Origin: Microbacterium sp. MM2322
GTDB taxonomy: Bacteria; Actinomycetota; Actinomycetes; Actinomycetales; Microbacteriaceae
Assembly (NCBI RefSeq): GCF_964186585.1
Contig: NZ_OZ075067.1
Location: 3,021,802 to 3,085,801, forward strand
Direction: 5' to 3'
DNA: 64,000 nucleotides
Shown piece by piece: positions 51,762-61,239 of the stretch (its first letter is position 1; each line of letters opens with the position of its first letter). The notes under the pieces are model-generated. The model saw only the letters and a list, made by a program, of their open reading frames with translations. It was not told the origin of the DNA and made no database searches. The position numbers and the translations under genes were made by a program.

Positions 51762-51818
51762 CTAGAATCTGTCCCGATGGTGCGGTCATGGATCGCACGG
51801 GAATCGACCTCTTCATGA
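51762..51818 (+). promoter_or_regulatory. Possible leaderless upstream ORF coupled to the DUF6049 gene
   Basis: TAGAAT (about 51763-51768) fits a -10 element. Eight bases later ATG 51777 opens a 13-codon frame (MVRSWIARESTSS) whose TGA overlaps the ATG at 51815 as ATGA. Confidence 0.35.
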
Positions 51819-53887
51819 CCTTCATCTCGCCTGATCCGGGCCGACGTCCGCCGCGCCGACCCCGTTGGCTGCGTGCGGCGACGGCCGCGGGCGCGGCCAT
51901 CGCCCTGGCCGCACCGGCGCCGGCCGCCTTCGCCGCGGTCGACGACGCGGGTGACGGCGGGGCGGCCACCGTCGCTCTCGCGCCTGCGAACGACGGTGTG
52001 CTCTCGGCATCCGCCCCGCTCACCCTGACGATGTCCGCCGACAACCCCGCCGGCGATGCCCTCGCGGCGGGAGAGGCGACGTTCGAGCTCGGGACGCGCG
52101 CCCTCTCGACGCGCGCATCGCTCGACTCCTGGCTCGACAGTGGCGCGGGGGCCGTGCCGTTCGACTCGGTCGGCACGATCGACGTTCCCCAGATCGCGGC
52201 GGAGCAGTCGGCATCCGTGTCGGTCTCGGTCGCCCCCGACGATGCGGTGATCGAAGACCTGGAACCCGGCGTCTATCCCGCGCGGGTCGCGTACGAGACC
52301 GGCGAGCAGACCGTTCGCGCCCGGACGGTCATCGTGGTGCCACGGTCCGGTGAGCCCGCTCAGCGCGTCGGAGTCGTCGTTCCCGTTACGGCAGGCCCTC
52401 AGTCGACCGGCGCCCTCGGGGCGGATGCGCTCCGAGAGCTGACCGCCGACGGCGGCGCGCTCCGCGAGCAGCTCGACGCGGTGAGCGGCACTGATGCGAT
52501 CCTCGCGGTCGACCCGGCGATCACAGCCTCGATCCGAGCCCTCGGCAAGTCCGCCCCCGCCGACGCCCTCGCGTGGCTCGATGAGCTGATGGCCCTGCCC
52601 AACGATCGTTTCGCGCTGCAGTACGGCGATGCCGACATCGCCGCGCAGATCGGTGCGGGCGAGGCATCTCCTGCCCGTGTGCCGTCGTACGCGGCCTACC
52701 TCGACGCCGTGAACTTCGAGGCGACGCCGGCGGACACCGACGCGACCCCCGCGCCCACTCCCACGCCCGACCAGGTGGACCTGCCCACGTTGGGCGAGCT
52801 GTTCGATGTCGGCGCCGACCGCGACGCCGTGTACTGGCCCGCGACGGGCACCGCCGGCGCCGAGACCGCGACCGCTCTCGGCGCGGTGACCGGCACCGAC
52901 GATGCTCCCGTCACCCTGCTGCCGAGTTCGGTGGTGCGATCGGATGCCGGAGCCCACGCGACCGCCGGCGGGGCGGATCTGCTCGTCTACAACGAGGACT
53001 TCTCGGCTCTCCTCGCCGACGCGTCGACCACCGGTGACGCGACCGAACGGGGCAGCGCTCTCGCGGAGTACACGGCGCGTGCCGCGCTGACGACGCCCGG
53101 CGGCCCCCTCCTCGTCACCGTGGACCGAGCGAGCGGCCGCTCCGAGGCCGCCCTGCGCGACGCGATTCGCGCGGCGACGGCGCTTCCCGGGTGGACGACC
53201 ACCGATCTGAGCGGCCTGCTCGCGGCCGATGCTGCTCCCGTCCAGCTCACCTCGGTGGCGCCGGATGCCGACCGCGTCGCGATGATCGCGGAGTTCCGCG
53301 ACGCGCGGGCCGGACTCTCCCGCATCGCCGGGGTCCTCGACGACCCGTCGCTTCTCACCTCATCCGAGCGCGCCACGGAACTGCAATTGCTCGGCAACGC
53401 CTGGCTCGACGACCGCGACGGGTGGGATGCCGCGGTTCAGACGCAACGCGAGCGCATCGCCACCTGGACCGACGGTGTCGCGCTTGTCCCCGGGGGACCG
53501 ATCACTCTGGCGGGTTCGTCGGCTCCCCTGGTCTTCACGGTCCGCAACGACCTCCCCTGGCCCGCGCGCGTGGATCTGCTCGCCTCACCGGGCGATGCGC
53601 GCCTCGTGATCGAGTCGACCACCGAGGTCGAGATCGGCGCCCAGCAGACGAGTCGCGTCGCCATCCCCGTCTCCGCGCTCGTCGGCAGCGGGGAATCCTC
53701 CGTCGACCTGCAGTTGCGCACCTCCGCGGGTGTCGAGATCGGTCCGACCGAGACGATCAAGGTGTCGGTGCGCGCCGAGTGGGAATCGGTGGCCCTCGTC
53801 ATCCTGAGTGTCCTCGTGAGCGCCCTCCTCGTGTTCGGTGTCGTCCGCACGATTCGACGACGCCGACGGATGCCGGTGGACGCCTGA
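51815..53887 (+). CDS. DUF6049-family secreted/membrane protein upstream of murJ
   Basis: 690 residues. Signal peptide (WLRAATAAGAAIALAAPAPA), a large outside region rich in Ala/Asp with no catalytic motif I can name, and a C-terminal helix (WESVALVILSVLVSALLVFG) followed by RRRRR. Placed directly before murJ with a one-base TGATG overlap, as in other actinobacteria, so a cell-envelope role is likely. ATG 51815 starts right at the signal peptide; ATG 51788 in frame adds nine residues (MDRTGIDLF). Confidence 0.8.
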   Translation: MTFISPDPGRRPPRRPRWLRAATAAGAAIALAAPAPAAFAAVDDAGDGGAATVALAPANDGVLSASAPLTLTMSADNPAGDALAAGEATFELGTRALSTRASLDSWLDSGAGAVPFDSVGTIDVPQIAAEQSASVSVSVAPDDAVIEDLEPGVYPARVAYETGEQTVRARTVIVVPRSGEPAQRVGVVVPVTAGPQSTGALGADALRELTADGGALREQLDAVSGTDAILAVDPAITASIRALGKSAPADALAWLDELMALPNDRFALQYGDADIAAQIGAGEASPARVPSYAAYLDAVNFEATPADTDATPAPTPTPDQVDLPTLGELFDVGADRDAVYWPATGTAGAETATALGAVTGTDDAPVTLLPSSVVRSDAGAHATAGGADLLVYNEDFSALLADASTTGDATERGSALAEYTARAALTTPGGPLLVTVDRASGRSEAALRDAIRAATALPGWTTTDLSGLLAADAAPVQLTSVAPDADRVAMIAEFRDARAGLSRIAGVLDDPSLLTSSERATELQLLGNAWLDDRDGWDAAVQTQRERIATWTDGVALVPGGPITLAGSSAPLVFTVRNDLPWPARVDLLASPGDARLVIESTTEVEIGAQQTSRVAIPVSALVGSGESSVDLQLRTSAGVEIGPTETIKVSVRAEWESVALVILSVLVSALLVFGVVRTIRRRRRMPVDA

Positions 53888-55503
53888 TGGCCGGGCTCGG
53901 CCGCGCGAGCGCCACCGTCGCCGCCGGGACCATGGCATCCCGCATCACGGGGCTGATCCGCAACATCGTGCTGACGGTCGCACTCGGCACCGTCGGAGCG
54001 AAGGCCGCCGACTCCTTCGCCGTCGCGAACCAGCTTCCGAACTCCGTCTTCGCCCTCATCTCGTCGGGCCTCCTCGCCGGCGTCATCGTGCCGCAGATCG
54101 TCAAGGCGGTGAAGACCCACGACGATCGCGGCAGCGCGTTCGTCTCGAAGCTCCTGACGCTCGGCGTCCTCGCGCTGCTCGTCGTCACCGCGGTGGCGGT
54201 CGTCGCGGCCCCGCTGCTCGTCGAGATCTACGCGGGCAAGTTCACCGAAGAGGCGAAGACCCTCACGCTCGCGTTGGCGTACTGGTGCCTCCCGCAGCTG
54301 CTGTTCTACGGCCTGTACGCACTGGTGGGCGAGGTCCTCAACGCGAATCGGATCTTCGGTCCGTTCGCCTGGTCGCCCATCGTGAACAACGTCATCTCGA
54401 TCGCAGGATTCGGCGTCTTCATCGCTCTGTTCGGGACGTACAAGGCAGCGACCGGCTGGACCGCCTGGATGATCGCACTGATGGGCGGCACCGCGACGCT
54501 GGGCATCGTCGTCCAGGCCGGCATCCTGTTCCTCTTCTGGCGGCGCGCGGGCCTGCACGTGCGGCCCGATTTCCACTGGCGGGGCATCGGCCTCCGGCAC
54601 ATCGGTCGCCTCGCCGGCTGGACGTTCCTCATGGTCGTCGCGGGGCAGATCGCCGGCGCCGTCCAGGTCAACATCGTCGGCGCCGCCTCCGGTGCCGCCG
54701 CTGCCGGCGCGACCCTGCAGAACGCCTGGCTCCTGTTCATGCTGCCGTTCTCCGTGATCGTCCTGTCGCTGGGCACGCCGTACTACACGCGGCTCAGCGA
54801 GCACGTGGCCGAGGGACGGACGGATGCCGTCACCGCCGACCTCTCTTCCCTCACCCGGACGGTGGGCATCTTCATGGTCGGCGTCCTCGCCGCGATGATC
54901 GTGGCAGCGGTGCCGCTGGCTCGCCTGTTCACCACCAATCCGAGTGAGGCCGTCGCCTTCGCGTGGGTTCTCGTCGCCTACCTCGTCGCCCTGCTGCCGC
55001 TCTCATTCCAGTTCGGTCTCCAGCGGACGTTCTACGCCCTCAAGGACACCCGCACCCCCTTCGTGTACACGCTCGTGCAGGCGGCCATCGTGATCGCCAC
55101 GGCACTGACCGCATCCGTTCTCCTGGGCGCGGGGGTCCTTTCCCGGGAGTGGTTGGCTGTGGCGATCGCCCTGGGGCAGTCGGTCGCCAACATCGTGCAG
55201 TTCGCGCTCGCGATCACGCTCCTACGCCGCAAGATCGGGCCCCTCGGGCTCGGCGGCGCGTTCCGCGGCATCCTTCGCTTCCTCCTTGCGGCCATCCCTG
55301 CCGCCGCCGCCGGATGGGGCGTCTTCGCCCTCTTCGGCGGCGTGGACGGGTGGGCGGTGTCCGAGCGCCTGCCTGGCTTCGTCGGCGCCGCACTCATCGG
55401 CGGCACCACCCTCGTCGTCTACGCCGCGATCCTCGCCGCATTCCGCACCCCGGAGCTCGCCATCGCGGGCCGGGCGCTTCGCCGGTTCCTCCCCGGTCGC
55501 TGA
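53887..55503 (+). CDS. murJ: Lipid II flippase MurJ
   Basis: 538 residues, about 14 helices. The MviN/MurJ start (TVAAGTMASRITGLIRNIVL), the segment DSFAVANQLPNSVFALISSG and the C-half FGLQRTFYALKDTRTPFVY are diagnostic. MurJ moves lipid-linked peptidoglycan precursors across the membrane. The cytoplasmic pseudokinase tail of the mycobacterial protein is absent. Translationally coupled to DUF6049. Confidence 0.93.
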   Translation: MAGLGRASATVAAGTMASRITGLIRNIVLTVALGTVGAKAADSFAVANQLPNSVFALISSGLLAGVIVPQIVKAVKTHDDRGSAFVSKLLTLGVLALLVVTAVAVVAAPLLVEIYAGKFTEEAKTLTLALAYWCLPQLLFYGLYALVGEVLNANRIFGPFAWSPIVNNVISIAGFGVFIALFGTYKAATGWTAWMIALMGGTATLGIVVQAGILFLFWRRAGLHVRPDFHWRGIGLRHIGRLAGWTFLMVVAGQIAGAVQVNIVGAASGAAAAGATLQNAWLLFMLPFSVIVLSLGTPYYTRLSEHVAEGRTDAVTADLSSLTRTVGIFMVGVLAAMIVAAVPLARLFTTNPSEAVAFAWVLVAYLVALLPLSFQFGLQRTFYALKDTRTPFVYTLVQAAIVIATALTASVLLGAGVLSREWLAVAIALGQSVANIVQFALAITLLRRKIGPLGLGGAFRGILRFLLAAIPAAAAGWGVFALFGGVDGWAVSERLPGFVGAALIGGTTLVVYAAILAAFRTPELAIAGRALRRFLPGR

Positions 55504-55602
55504 GACACCCGCCGCGCCCAGGCGGCGTGGAATGCCACACGGCTAGCATTGGTTGGACGTGTCGGGGCGAGGGTATTCGCCCCGATTGAGAAGGGATTCA
55601 TC

Positions 55603-56583
55603 GTGCGCAAGGTCATCATCATCGGCTCGGGCCCCGCGGGGTACACCGCGGCCATCTACGCTGCCCGCGCGAACCTGTCGCCCCTCGTGGTGGCGAGTTC
55701 GGTCGAGGCCGGCGGTGAGCTGATGAACACCACCGAGGTCGAGAACTTCCCCGGGTTCCCCGAGGGTGTCATGGGCCCGGACCTCATGGCCAAGATGCAG
55801 GAGCAGGCCGAGAAGTTCGGCGCCGAGGTCGTCTACGACGACGTCGTCTCGCTCGACGTCTCCGGCGACATCAAGAGCGTCACCCTCGGACGCGGCGAGA
55901 CCCACGAGGCTGAGGCGATCGTCTTCGCCACCGGCTCCGCTCCCCGCAAGATCGGCATCGAGGGCGAGACCCGTCTGTCGGGCCGCGGCGTCTCGTACTG
56001 CGCGACGTGCGACGGCTTCTTCTTCCGCGAGAAGGTCATCGCCGTCGTCGGCGGCGGCGACTCCGCGATGGAAGAAGCGACGTTCCTCACCAAGTTCGCC
56101 TCGAAGGTCTACGTGATCCACCGTCGCGGCGAGCTCCGCGCCTCGAAGATCATGCAGGACCGCGCGAAGGCGAACGAGAAGATCGAGTTCGTCTGGAACA
56201 GCGAGGTCATCGACGTGCTGGGTGAGGATGCCGTGACCGGCGTGCGCCTCCGTGACACCGTCGACGGCTCCGAGCGCGACCTGGCCCTCGACGGCGTGTT
56301 CGTCGCCATCGGCTACGACCCCCGCACCCACCTCGTGCACAACGTCCTCGACATCACCGAGCACGGCACGGTCTGGGTCGACGGCCGCACCTCGAAGACG
56401 TCGGTCGCCGGTGTCTTCGCCGCGGGCGACGTCATCGACCCGACCTACCGCCAGGCGGTCACCGCCGCCGGCAGCGGTACGGTCGCCGCCCTCGACCTCG
56501 AGCATTACCTCGCCGCCCGCGGTGACGCCGGGGCCCCTGCCGAGGACGCCTCGATCATCGACGGCCTGCCGACCCCGGCCTGA
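55603..56583 (+). CDS. trxB: Thioredoxin reductase
   Basis: 326 residues from GTG with GAGAAGGGA upstream. FAD site KVIIIGSGPAGYTAAIYAAR, redox pair CATCDG, NADPH site VVGGGDSAMEEATFL and C-terminal VFAAGDVIDPTYRQAVTAAG. It reduces thioredoxin with NADPH. trxA follows at 76 bases. Typical origin-proximal placement. Confidence 0.97.
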   Translation: MRKVIIIGSGPAGYTAAIYAARANLSPLVVASSVEAGGELMNTTEVENFPGFPEGVMGPDLMAKMQEQAEKFGAEVVYDDVVSLDVSGDIKSVTLGRGETHEAEAIVFATGSAPRKIGIEGETRLSGRGVSYCATCDGFFFREKVIAVVGGGDSAMEEATFLTKFASKVYVIHRRGELRASKIMQDRAKANEKIEFVWNSEVIDVLGEDAVTGVRLRDTVDGSERDLALDGVFVAIGYDPRTHLVHNVLDITEHGTVWVDGRTSKTSVAGVFAAGDVIDPTYRQAVTAAGSGTVAALDLEHYLAARGDAGAPAEDASIIDGLPTPA

Positions 56584-56659
56584 CCGCGGAACAATTCCGG
56601 CATCCGCCGCGTTTTCCCCTCATAGACACGATCGTGTCGACCACTAAGGAGACAGACAT

Positions 56660-56983
56660 ATGACCGCCAAGGCAACGAGCGAGAGCACCTGGCAGCAGGA
56701 CGTCATCGACGCCGAAGGCCCCGTTCTGGTGGACTTCTGGGCCGAGTGGTGCGGACCCTGTCGCATGGTCGGGCCCATCCTCGACGAGATCCAGACCGAG
56801 AACCCCGAGAAGATCACGGTTCTGAAGCTCAACGTCGACGAGAACCCGCAGCTCGCCATGCAGTACCAGATCACCTCGATCCCGGCGATGAAGGTCTTCA
56901 ACAAGGGTGAGGTCGAGAAGACGATCATCGGTGCGAAGCCGAAGTTCGCCCTCCAGCAGGACCTCGCCGACTACATCGGCTGA
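56660..56983 (+). CDS. trxA: Thioredoxin
   Basis: 107 residues, one thioredoxin fold with FWAEWCGPCRMVGPIL (CGPC), cis-Pro in ITSIPAMKVFNKGE. ATG 56660 preceded by AAGGAGACAG. Reduced by the TrxB encoded upstream. Ends at a hairpin terminator. Confidence 0.97.
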   Translation: MTAKATSESTWQQDVIDAEGPVLVDFWAEWCGPCRMVGPILDEIQTENPEKITVLKLNVDENPQLAMQYQITSIPAMKVFNKGEVEKTIIGAKPKFALQQDLADYIG

Positions 56984-56996
56984 GACCCCCTCTCAC

Positions 56997-57031
56997 GAAG
57001 GACCCGCGCGACTGCTGTCGCCGGGTCCTTC
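56997..57031. terminator. Hairpin terminator after trxA
   Basis: Ten-base arms GAAGGACCCG and CGGGTCCTTC, then CGTCGTTTCG. It lies between convergent genes, 13 bases past the trxA stop. Confidence 0.8.
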
Positions 57032-57045
57032 GTCGTTTCGGCCCT

Positions 57046-58056
57046 TCACCTGCGGAAAAGCCGCCGCCACCAGCCCAGCGACCGGCGCATGTCGCCGCGT
57101 CGGTGGAGCTGTTCCCACACGACGCGCCCCGCCGCCGTCCGCTCGATGTGCTGCGAACCCGGTAGGTCGTCGATCGTGATCCGTCCACGCACGAGGTCAG
57201 CGGTGTCGACCGGCAGCCCGAGCGTCGCGACGACCACATCGACGAGATGATCGTCGTTCGGCTGACCGAGGAGGCGCTCCACGGCATCCAGATCCGTCCC
57301 GAGCTCCCCCAGCGCGGTCCGCATGTTCTCCTCACCGCTCAGGAGCGTTGTGGGTATCAGCTGGGCGCGACCCAGCATCCGCTCCACCTCGCCGACCTCG
57401 CCCCCTGCCGAGAGCACCGGCCGCCACCGCGCCTGCCACCAGAGTGTGAGATCCGGGATGCCGCGCATCGAAACCCTGGCATCGACAGATTCGAGAGCCG
57501 CACGGCTGTAGACCTCGATGGTGAGCGCATCCCCGTCCGCCTTCACCGCAACGACGGGTCTCTGTGCGGGCAGCCAGTACTCCTGAACGTCCCCCCGAGA
57601 CTGCAGAAGGTGGACGTCGCCGGCCGGGACCACGCTGATGGATGCTTCCAACTGCGCCGCGATGTCCTGTCGGCGCACTGGGTCGATCGGAACCGCACCG
57701 CCGATGACATAGACGGCGCGCGGCACGGGACGACCGATCTCTGCCTGCGGAAGCGCCTCCTCACGAAAGGATGCCGAGGCGAAGAAGACCGGGTTCTCCA
57801 GCGTGACGTCCGCCCGCCACTCCGCGGCCAGCGACGTCAGCATCGTCTCCGCAACCGTCGTGGTGACCCCACCGTCCTCCCGAGCGACCACGAGCCCGCC
57901 GGTTTCGTCGAGTGCGACGCGAACCACGAGTCTTCCGTTCGCGGTGCCGATCACCGCCGGAATGCGCCGTTCCTTCAGCGCGCCCTCGACAGCCTCCCCC
58001 GTCGGTCCGCTGTGGGAGCGGATGTCGAGGGACGCACTCTGGATCGATGAAGACAC
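57046..58056 (-). CDS. Hypothetical protein, origin-proximal
   Basis: 336 residues from GTG (58056). No signal peptide or helices; predicted mixed alpha/beta. Recurrent features are a Val-rich repeat-like first half (ALKERRIPAVIGTANGRLVV) and an Arg/Trp-rich C-terminus (SLGWWRRLFRR). The central VYVIGGAVPIDPVRRQ suggests a globular domain. I do not recognise the family. It lies between trxA and parB on the minus strand, with a parS site just upstream. Confidence 0.6.
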   Translation of the reverse strand: MSSSIQSASLDIRSHSGPTGEAVEGALKERRIPAVIGTANGRLVVRVALDETGGLVVAREDGGVTTTVAETMLTSLAAEWRADVTLENPVFFASASFREEALPQAEIGRPVPRAVYVIGGAVPIDPVRRQDIAAQLEASISVVPAGDVHLLQSRGDVQEYWLPAQRPVVAVKADGDALTIEVYSRAALESVDARVSMRGIPDLTLWWQARWRPVLSAGGEVGEVERMLGRAQLIPTTLLSGEENMRTALGELGTDLDAVERLLGQPNDDHLVDVVVATLGLPVDTADLVRGRITIDDLPGSQHIERTAAGRVVWEQLHRRGDMRRSLGWWRRLFRR

Positions 58057-58089
58057 GTGTGGACCGTAACGCCGGTGTGTGAACGACGA

Positions 58090-58105
58090 TGTTTCACGTG
58101 GAACA
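58090..58105. promoter_or_regulatory. parS site (one mismatch)
   Basis: TGTTTCACGTGGAACA differs by one base from the consensus TGTTTCACGTGAAACA. It lies between two hypothetical genes downstream of parB. Confidence 0.85.
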
Positions 58106-58106
58106 G

Positions 58107-58442
58107 TCAGGAGGCGCGGACCGACACGTCCCAGGCGCGATGCGGTTCGCTACCGAGAAGTCGCCACACCGCCGCACTCAGGGCGGGGTAATCCAGAGCT
58201 ATCTGGCGCAGCACTCGATAGTTCCGCGCTTCGTTCGGCCGCTTTCCGCCGTCAGCAGCGATGTTCTCTGCCCGCAACGTCAGGACCACGAGCTCGTCGA
58301 CCGTCGGCAGGTCTTCCATGAATGCCCAGGGGTCTTCACCCTGAAGCACGCGCTCCTCGACGATCACTGCGAGCTCATCCGACGCCTCGGCCCGCAGCAC
58401 TTCAAGGCTGGCGCGACGGGGGAGATTGGGACGATCACTCAC
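58107..58442 (-). CDS. Small hypothetical protein downstream of parB
   Basis: 111 residues from GTG, hydrophilic and mainly helical, acidic in the middle (EERVLQGEDPWAFMEDLPTV). No membrane segment or known motif. It follows parB by 50 bases and its stop abuts a parS site. Small acidic proteins at this position occur in related genomes, but I cannot give a role. Confidence 0.6.
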   Translation of the reverse strand: MSDRPNLPRRASLEVLRAEASDELAVIVEERVLQGEDPWAFMEDLPTVDELVVLTLRAENIAADGGKRPNEARNYRVLRQIALDYPALSAAVWRLLGSEPHRAWDVSVRAS

Positions 58443-58492
58443 CCCACAAGCCTACGCGGGGACCCTGTGTTCAGGGTCGGAGCGACCGGGAT

Positions 58493-59482
58493 TCAGGACG
58501 CGCCGAACTCCGTTTCGCCCAGTTCTGCCAGGATGCGATTGAGATCCTGGATCGTCGCGAAATCAATGCTGATCTGGCCTTTACGAGCAGTGAGAGCGAT
58601 CTTGACTTTGGTGTTCAGGCGGTCCCCCAGCCGTTCCGCCACGTCGTCGAGATGCGCACGACGCGTCCCCGCCTTCGGCAGCGGACGCACCCGGTTGCCG
58701 ATCGTCTTGGCCGCGGCCTCCGCTGCGCGCACGGAGAGATCTTCGTTGACGATCTTGTCCGCGAGCCGCTGCATGGTGTCGACGTCGTCGACCGACAGGA
58801 TCGCTCGTGCGTGGCCCGCGCTGAGCACGCCGGCGGCCACGCGCTGCTGCACGGGCACCGGCAGCTTCAGCAGACGGATCGTGTTGCTGATCTGAGGACG
58901 CGAGCGTCCGATCCGCGTTGCGAGCTCCTCCTGCGTGATTCCGAAGTCCTCGAGCAGCTGCTGGTAGGCCGACGCCTCTTCGAGCGGGTTCAGCTGCGAG
59001 CGGTGGAGGTTCTCCAGCAGCGCGTCCCGCAGGAGGTGCTCATCCTCCGTCTCGCGCAGAACGGCGGGGATCGCGGTGAGACCCGCTTCGCGCGCAGCGC
59101 GGGTGCGTCGCTCACCCATGATGAGCTCGAACTCGCCCTCGTCATTGCGGCGCACGACGACGGGCTGGAGGACACCGAACTCCCGCACGCTGTGGACGAG
59201 CTCGGCGAGGTCATCCGCGTCGAAGTTCGACCGCGGCTGACGCGGGTTGGGCACGATGCTGTTCGGATCGATCTCGATCAGGCGGGTACCGGGCACAGCA
59301 ACGAGATCGTCCTCTGCCGACGCGAATGCGGCGGCCGCGGCATCCGCGGACTCCATCGCGTCCGGTGAACCCTCCGACAAAGATGCGCCGGGGAAGAACA
59401 CATCGACAGGACGTGCTTCCGACGTGTCCTGCGTGGGGATGAGGGCACCGATGCCCCGGCCCAGTCCGGTTCGCTTCGCCAT
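58493..59482 (-). CDS. parB: Chromosome partitioning protein ParB
   Basis: 329 residues. MAKRTGLGRGIGALIPTQ is the ParA-interacting start; IVPNPRQPRSNFDADDLAEL, the CTP box ELIMGERRTRAAREAGL and the helix-turn-helix ITQEELATRIGRSRPQISNT are complete, with a C-terminal dimer domain. ParB loads at parS, spreads with CTP and drives origin segregation. TGATG coupling to parA. Confidence 0.96.
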   Translation of the reverse strand: MAKRTGLGRGIGALIPTQDTSEARPVDVFFPGASLSEGSPDAMESADAAAAAFASAEDDLVAVPGTRLIEIDPNSIVPNPRQPRSNFDADDLAELVHSVREFGVLQPVVVRRNDEGEFELIMGERRTRAAREAGLTAIPAVLRETEDEHLLRDALLENLHRSQLNPLEEASAYQQLLEDFGITQEELATRIGRSRPQISNTIRLLKLPVPVQQRVAAGVLSAGHARAILSVDDVDTMQRLADKIVNEDLSVRAAEAAAKTIGNRVRPLPKAGTRRAHLDDVAERLGDRLNTKVKIALTARKGQISIDFATIQDLNRILAELGETEFGAS

Positions 59483-60411
59483 CAGTGGGCTCCTTCTTCT
59501 GTTTTCTGCTCGTGACCGCGCCGCACGATCTCGACCGCCGCCTCGCGATACGCGACCGCGCCAGCGGACTGCCCGTCGTACGCGATAACGGTCTGACCGA
59601 AGCTCGGCGCCTCCGAGACGCGGACCGAACGGGGGATGACCGTGGTCAACACGCGTTCGGGGAAGTGGGTGCGGACCTCGTCGGCCACCTGTTGGGCCAG
59701 TCGCGTTCGACCGTCGTACATCGTCAGCAGGATCGTCGACAGGTGCAGCGACGTGTTGAGGTGCTTCTGGATCATCGTCACGCTTCCGAGCAACTGACTC
59801 AGGCCTTCGAGCGCGTAATACTCGCACTGGATGGGGATCAGGACCTCGGTCGCCGCCGTGAAGGCGTTGATGGTGAGCAGTCCCAGCGACGGCGGGCAGT
59901 CGATGAACACGAAATCGACGTGATTTTCGCTCAGATACGTGTCCAGAGCGGTCCTCAGCCGGTGTTCCCGCGCAACTCGCGACACCAACTCGATCTCCGC
60001 GCCGGCCAGATGGATCGTGGAGGGCGCACAGAGCAGGTTCTCCGACTCCGGGCTGGTCTGAATGATGTCAGCCAGCGGCTCTTCGTCGATGAGGACGTCG
60101 TAGATGCTGGCAACCTCCGCACTGTGAGGGATGCCGAGCGCGGTGGACGCGTTGCCCTGTGGGTCCAGGTCGATCACCAACACCCGGGCGCCGATCGAGG
60201 CGAGACCTGCGGCGAGGTTGACCGTCGTGGTCGTCTTCCCCACGCCGCCCTTCTGGTTCGACACCGTCACCACACGAGTCGTACCGTCGAATTCGACCTG
60301 CACACCCGCCAGTGCCTTCCGACGCGAGGTCAGATCGGCAAGTTCCCGAGCGATCGGACTGTCGTCGAATGAGAAGGGTGCGGGAGAGGTCGTGTTCTCC
60401 GAATCCGGCAC
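59482..60411 (-). CDS. parA: Chromosome partitioning ATPase ParA
   Basis: 309 residues from GTG 60411 with AGGAG six bases upstream. Deviant Walker A SNQKGGVGKTTTTVNLAAGL, VLVIDLDPQGNAST and DFVFIDCPPSLGLLTINA are present. It forms DNA-bound ATP dimers pulled by ParB-parS. The N-terminal 50 residues (ELADLTSRRKALAGVQ) are an extension typical of actinobacterial ParA. Confidence 0.96.
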   Translation of the reverse strand: MPDSENTTSPAPFSFDDSPIARELADLTSRRKALAGVQVEFDGTTRVVTVSNQKGGVGKTTTTVNLAAGLASIGARVLVIDLDPQGNASTALGIPHSAEVASIYDVLIDEEPLADIIQTSPESENLLCAPSTIHLAGAEIELVSRVAREHRLRTALDTYLSENHVDFVFIDCPPSLGLLTINAFTAATEVLIPIQCEYYALEGLSQLLGSVTMIQKHLNTSLHLSTILLTMYDGRTRLAQQVADEVRTHFPERVLTTVIPRSVRVSEAPSFGQTVIAYDGQSAGAVAYREAAVEIVRRGHEQKTEEGAH

Positions 60412-60481
60412 CTGTTACTCCTGTCGTGTCGAGGACCATCTCACTGTAGTCGAGGCCTCCCCCAGACCCGATTCGTCACGT

Positions 60482-60581
60482 AGTTTCACGTGAAACACCA
60501 TGTCGAGGGCACCCGCGCCGTTTCACGTGAAACAGTGCAGCAATCGACGGTCGTGGCGCACACCCTGTTTCACGTGAAACA
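60482..60581. promoter_or_regulatory. Cluster of three parS sites upstream of parA
   Basis: GTTTCACGTGAAAC cores at 60483-60496, 60520-60533 and 60567-60580; the third is a perfect 16-mer TGTTTCACGTGAAACA. Spacings are 37 and 47 bases. Confidence 0.95.
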
Positions 60582-60594
60582 CCGGCAGCCCGCG

Positions 60595-61239
60595 CTAGCG
60601 AACGACGGCGCGGATGACGCGCGTGGGTTCGTCGATCACGCCGTCACCTACCGGTTCGACACGAACGTGCGTGAGGCGGAAGGTACGGATCACTTTCTGC
60701 GCAGCGGTGATCTCATTGGCTGCGTTCGCTCCCTTGAGGAGAATCAGCTCGCCGCCGTTACGCACCAGCGGCGCCGTGATCGGGATGAGCGTGCGGAATG
60801 CGCTGACGGCCCGCGCGGTCACGGCATCCAGGACCGAGCCCTCAGCCCATTCCTCGCCGCGAGCACGCACGATCTGGACGTTGTCGAGGCCGAGCTCGTC
60901 GGTCTGCTCCGTCAGCCAGGCGACACGACGCTCCATCGGCTCGATCAGCACCCAGCGCACGTCAGGACGCGCGATAGCGAGCACAAGACCTGGAAGGCCG
61001 GCCCCGGACCCGATGTCACCGACGCGTGAACCGGCCGTGAACAGCGGGGCCGCCACAGCACTGTTCAGGATGTGACGGGTCCAGATGCGGGGGAGTTCGA
61101 GTGGCCCGATGAGCCCACGCTCCTCGCCCTGCGCGATCAGCGCATCGGTGAAGCGACGTGCGAGGTCGATCCGATCGCCGAAAACAGCCGATGCGGCATC
61201 CGGTTCGGACTCGGGTGTTTCACGTGAAACGTCAGCCAC
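60595..61239 (-). CDS. rsmG: 16S rRNA m7G527 methyltransferase RsmG
   Basis: 214 residues. The family signature is FGDRIDLARRFTDALIAQGE, RGLIGPLELPRIWTRHILNS, then SAM motif VGDIGSGAGLPGLVLAIARP and ARAVSAFRTLIP. It methylates G527 of 16S rRNA. GTG 61239 overlaps the jag stop by eight bases and gives a normal N-terminus; GTG 61266 is an alternative. A parS site is embedded in codons 4-9 (VSRET). Confidence 0.92.
   Translation of the reverse strand: MADVSRETPESEPDAASAVFGDRIDLARRFTDALIAQGEERGLIGPLELPRIWTRHILNSAVAAPLFTAGSRVGDIGSGAGLPGLVLAIARPDVRWVLIEPMERRVAWLTEQTDELGLDNVQIVRARGEEWAEGSVLDAVTARAVSAFRTLIPITAPLVRNGGELILLKGANAANEITAAQKVIRTFRLTHVRVEPVGDGVIDEPTRVIRAVVR
61216..61231. promoter_or_regulatory. 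parS site inside the rsmG coding region
   Basis: TGTTTCACGTGAAACG, 15 of 16 to the consensus. It lies in frame with the rsmG N-terminus, encoding the Val-Ser-Arg-Glu-Thr of the protein. Confidence 0.9.
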
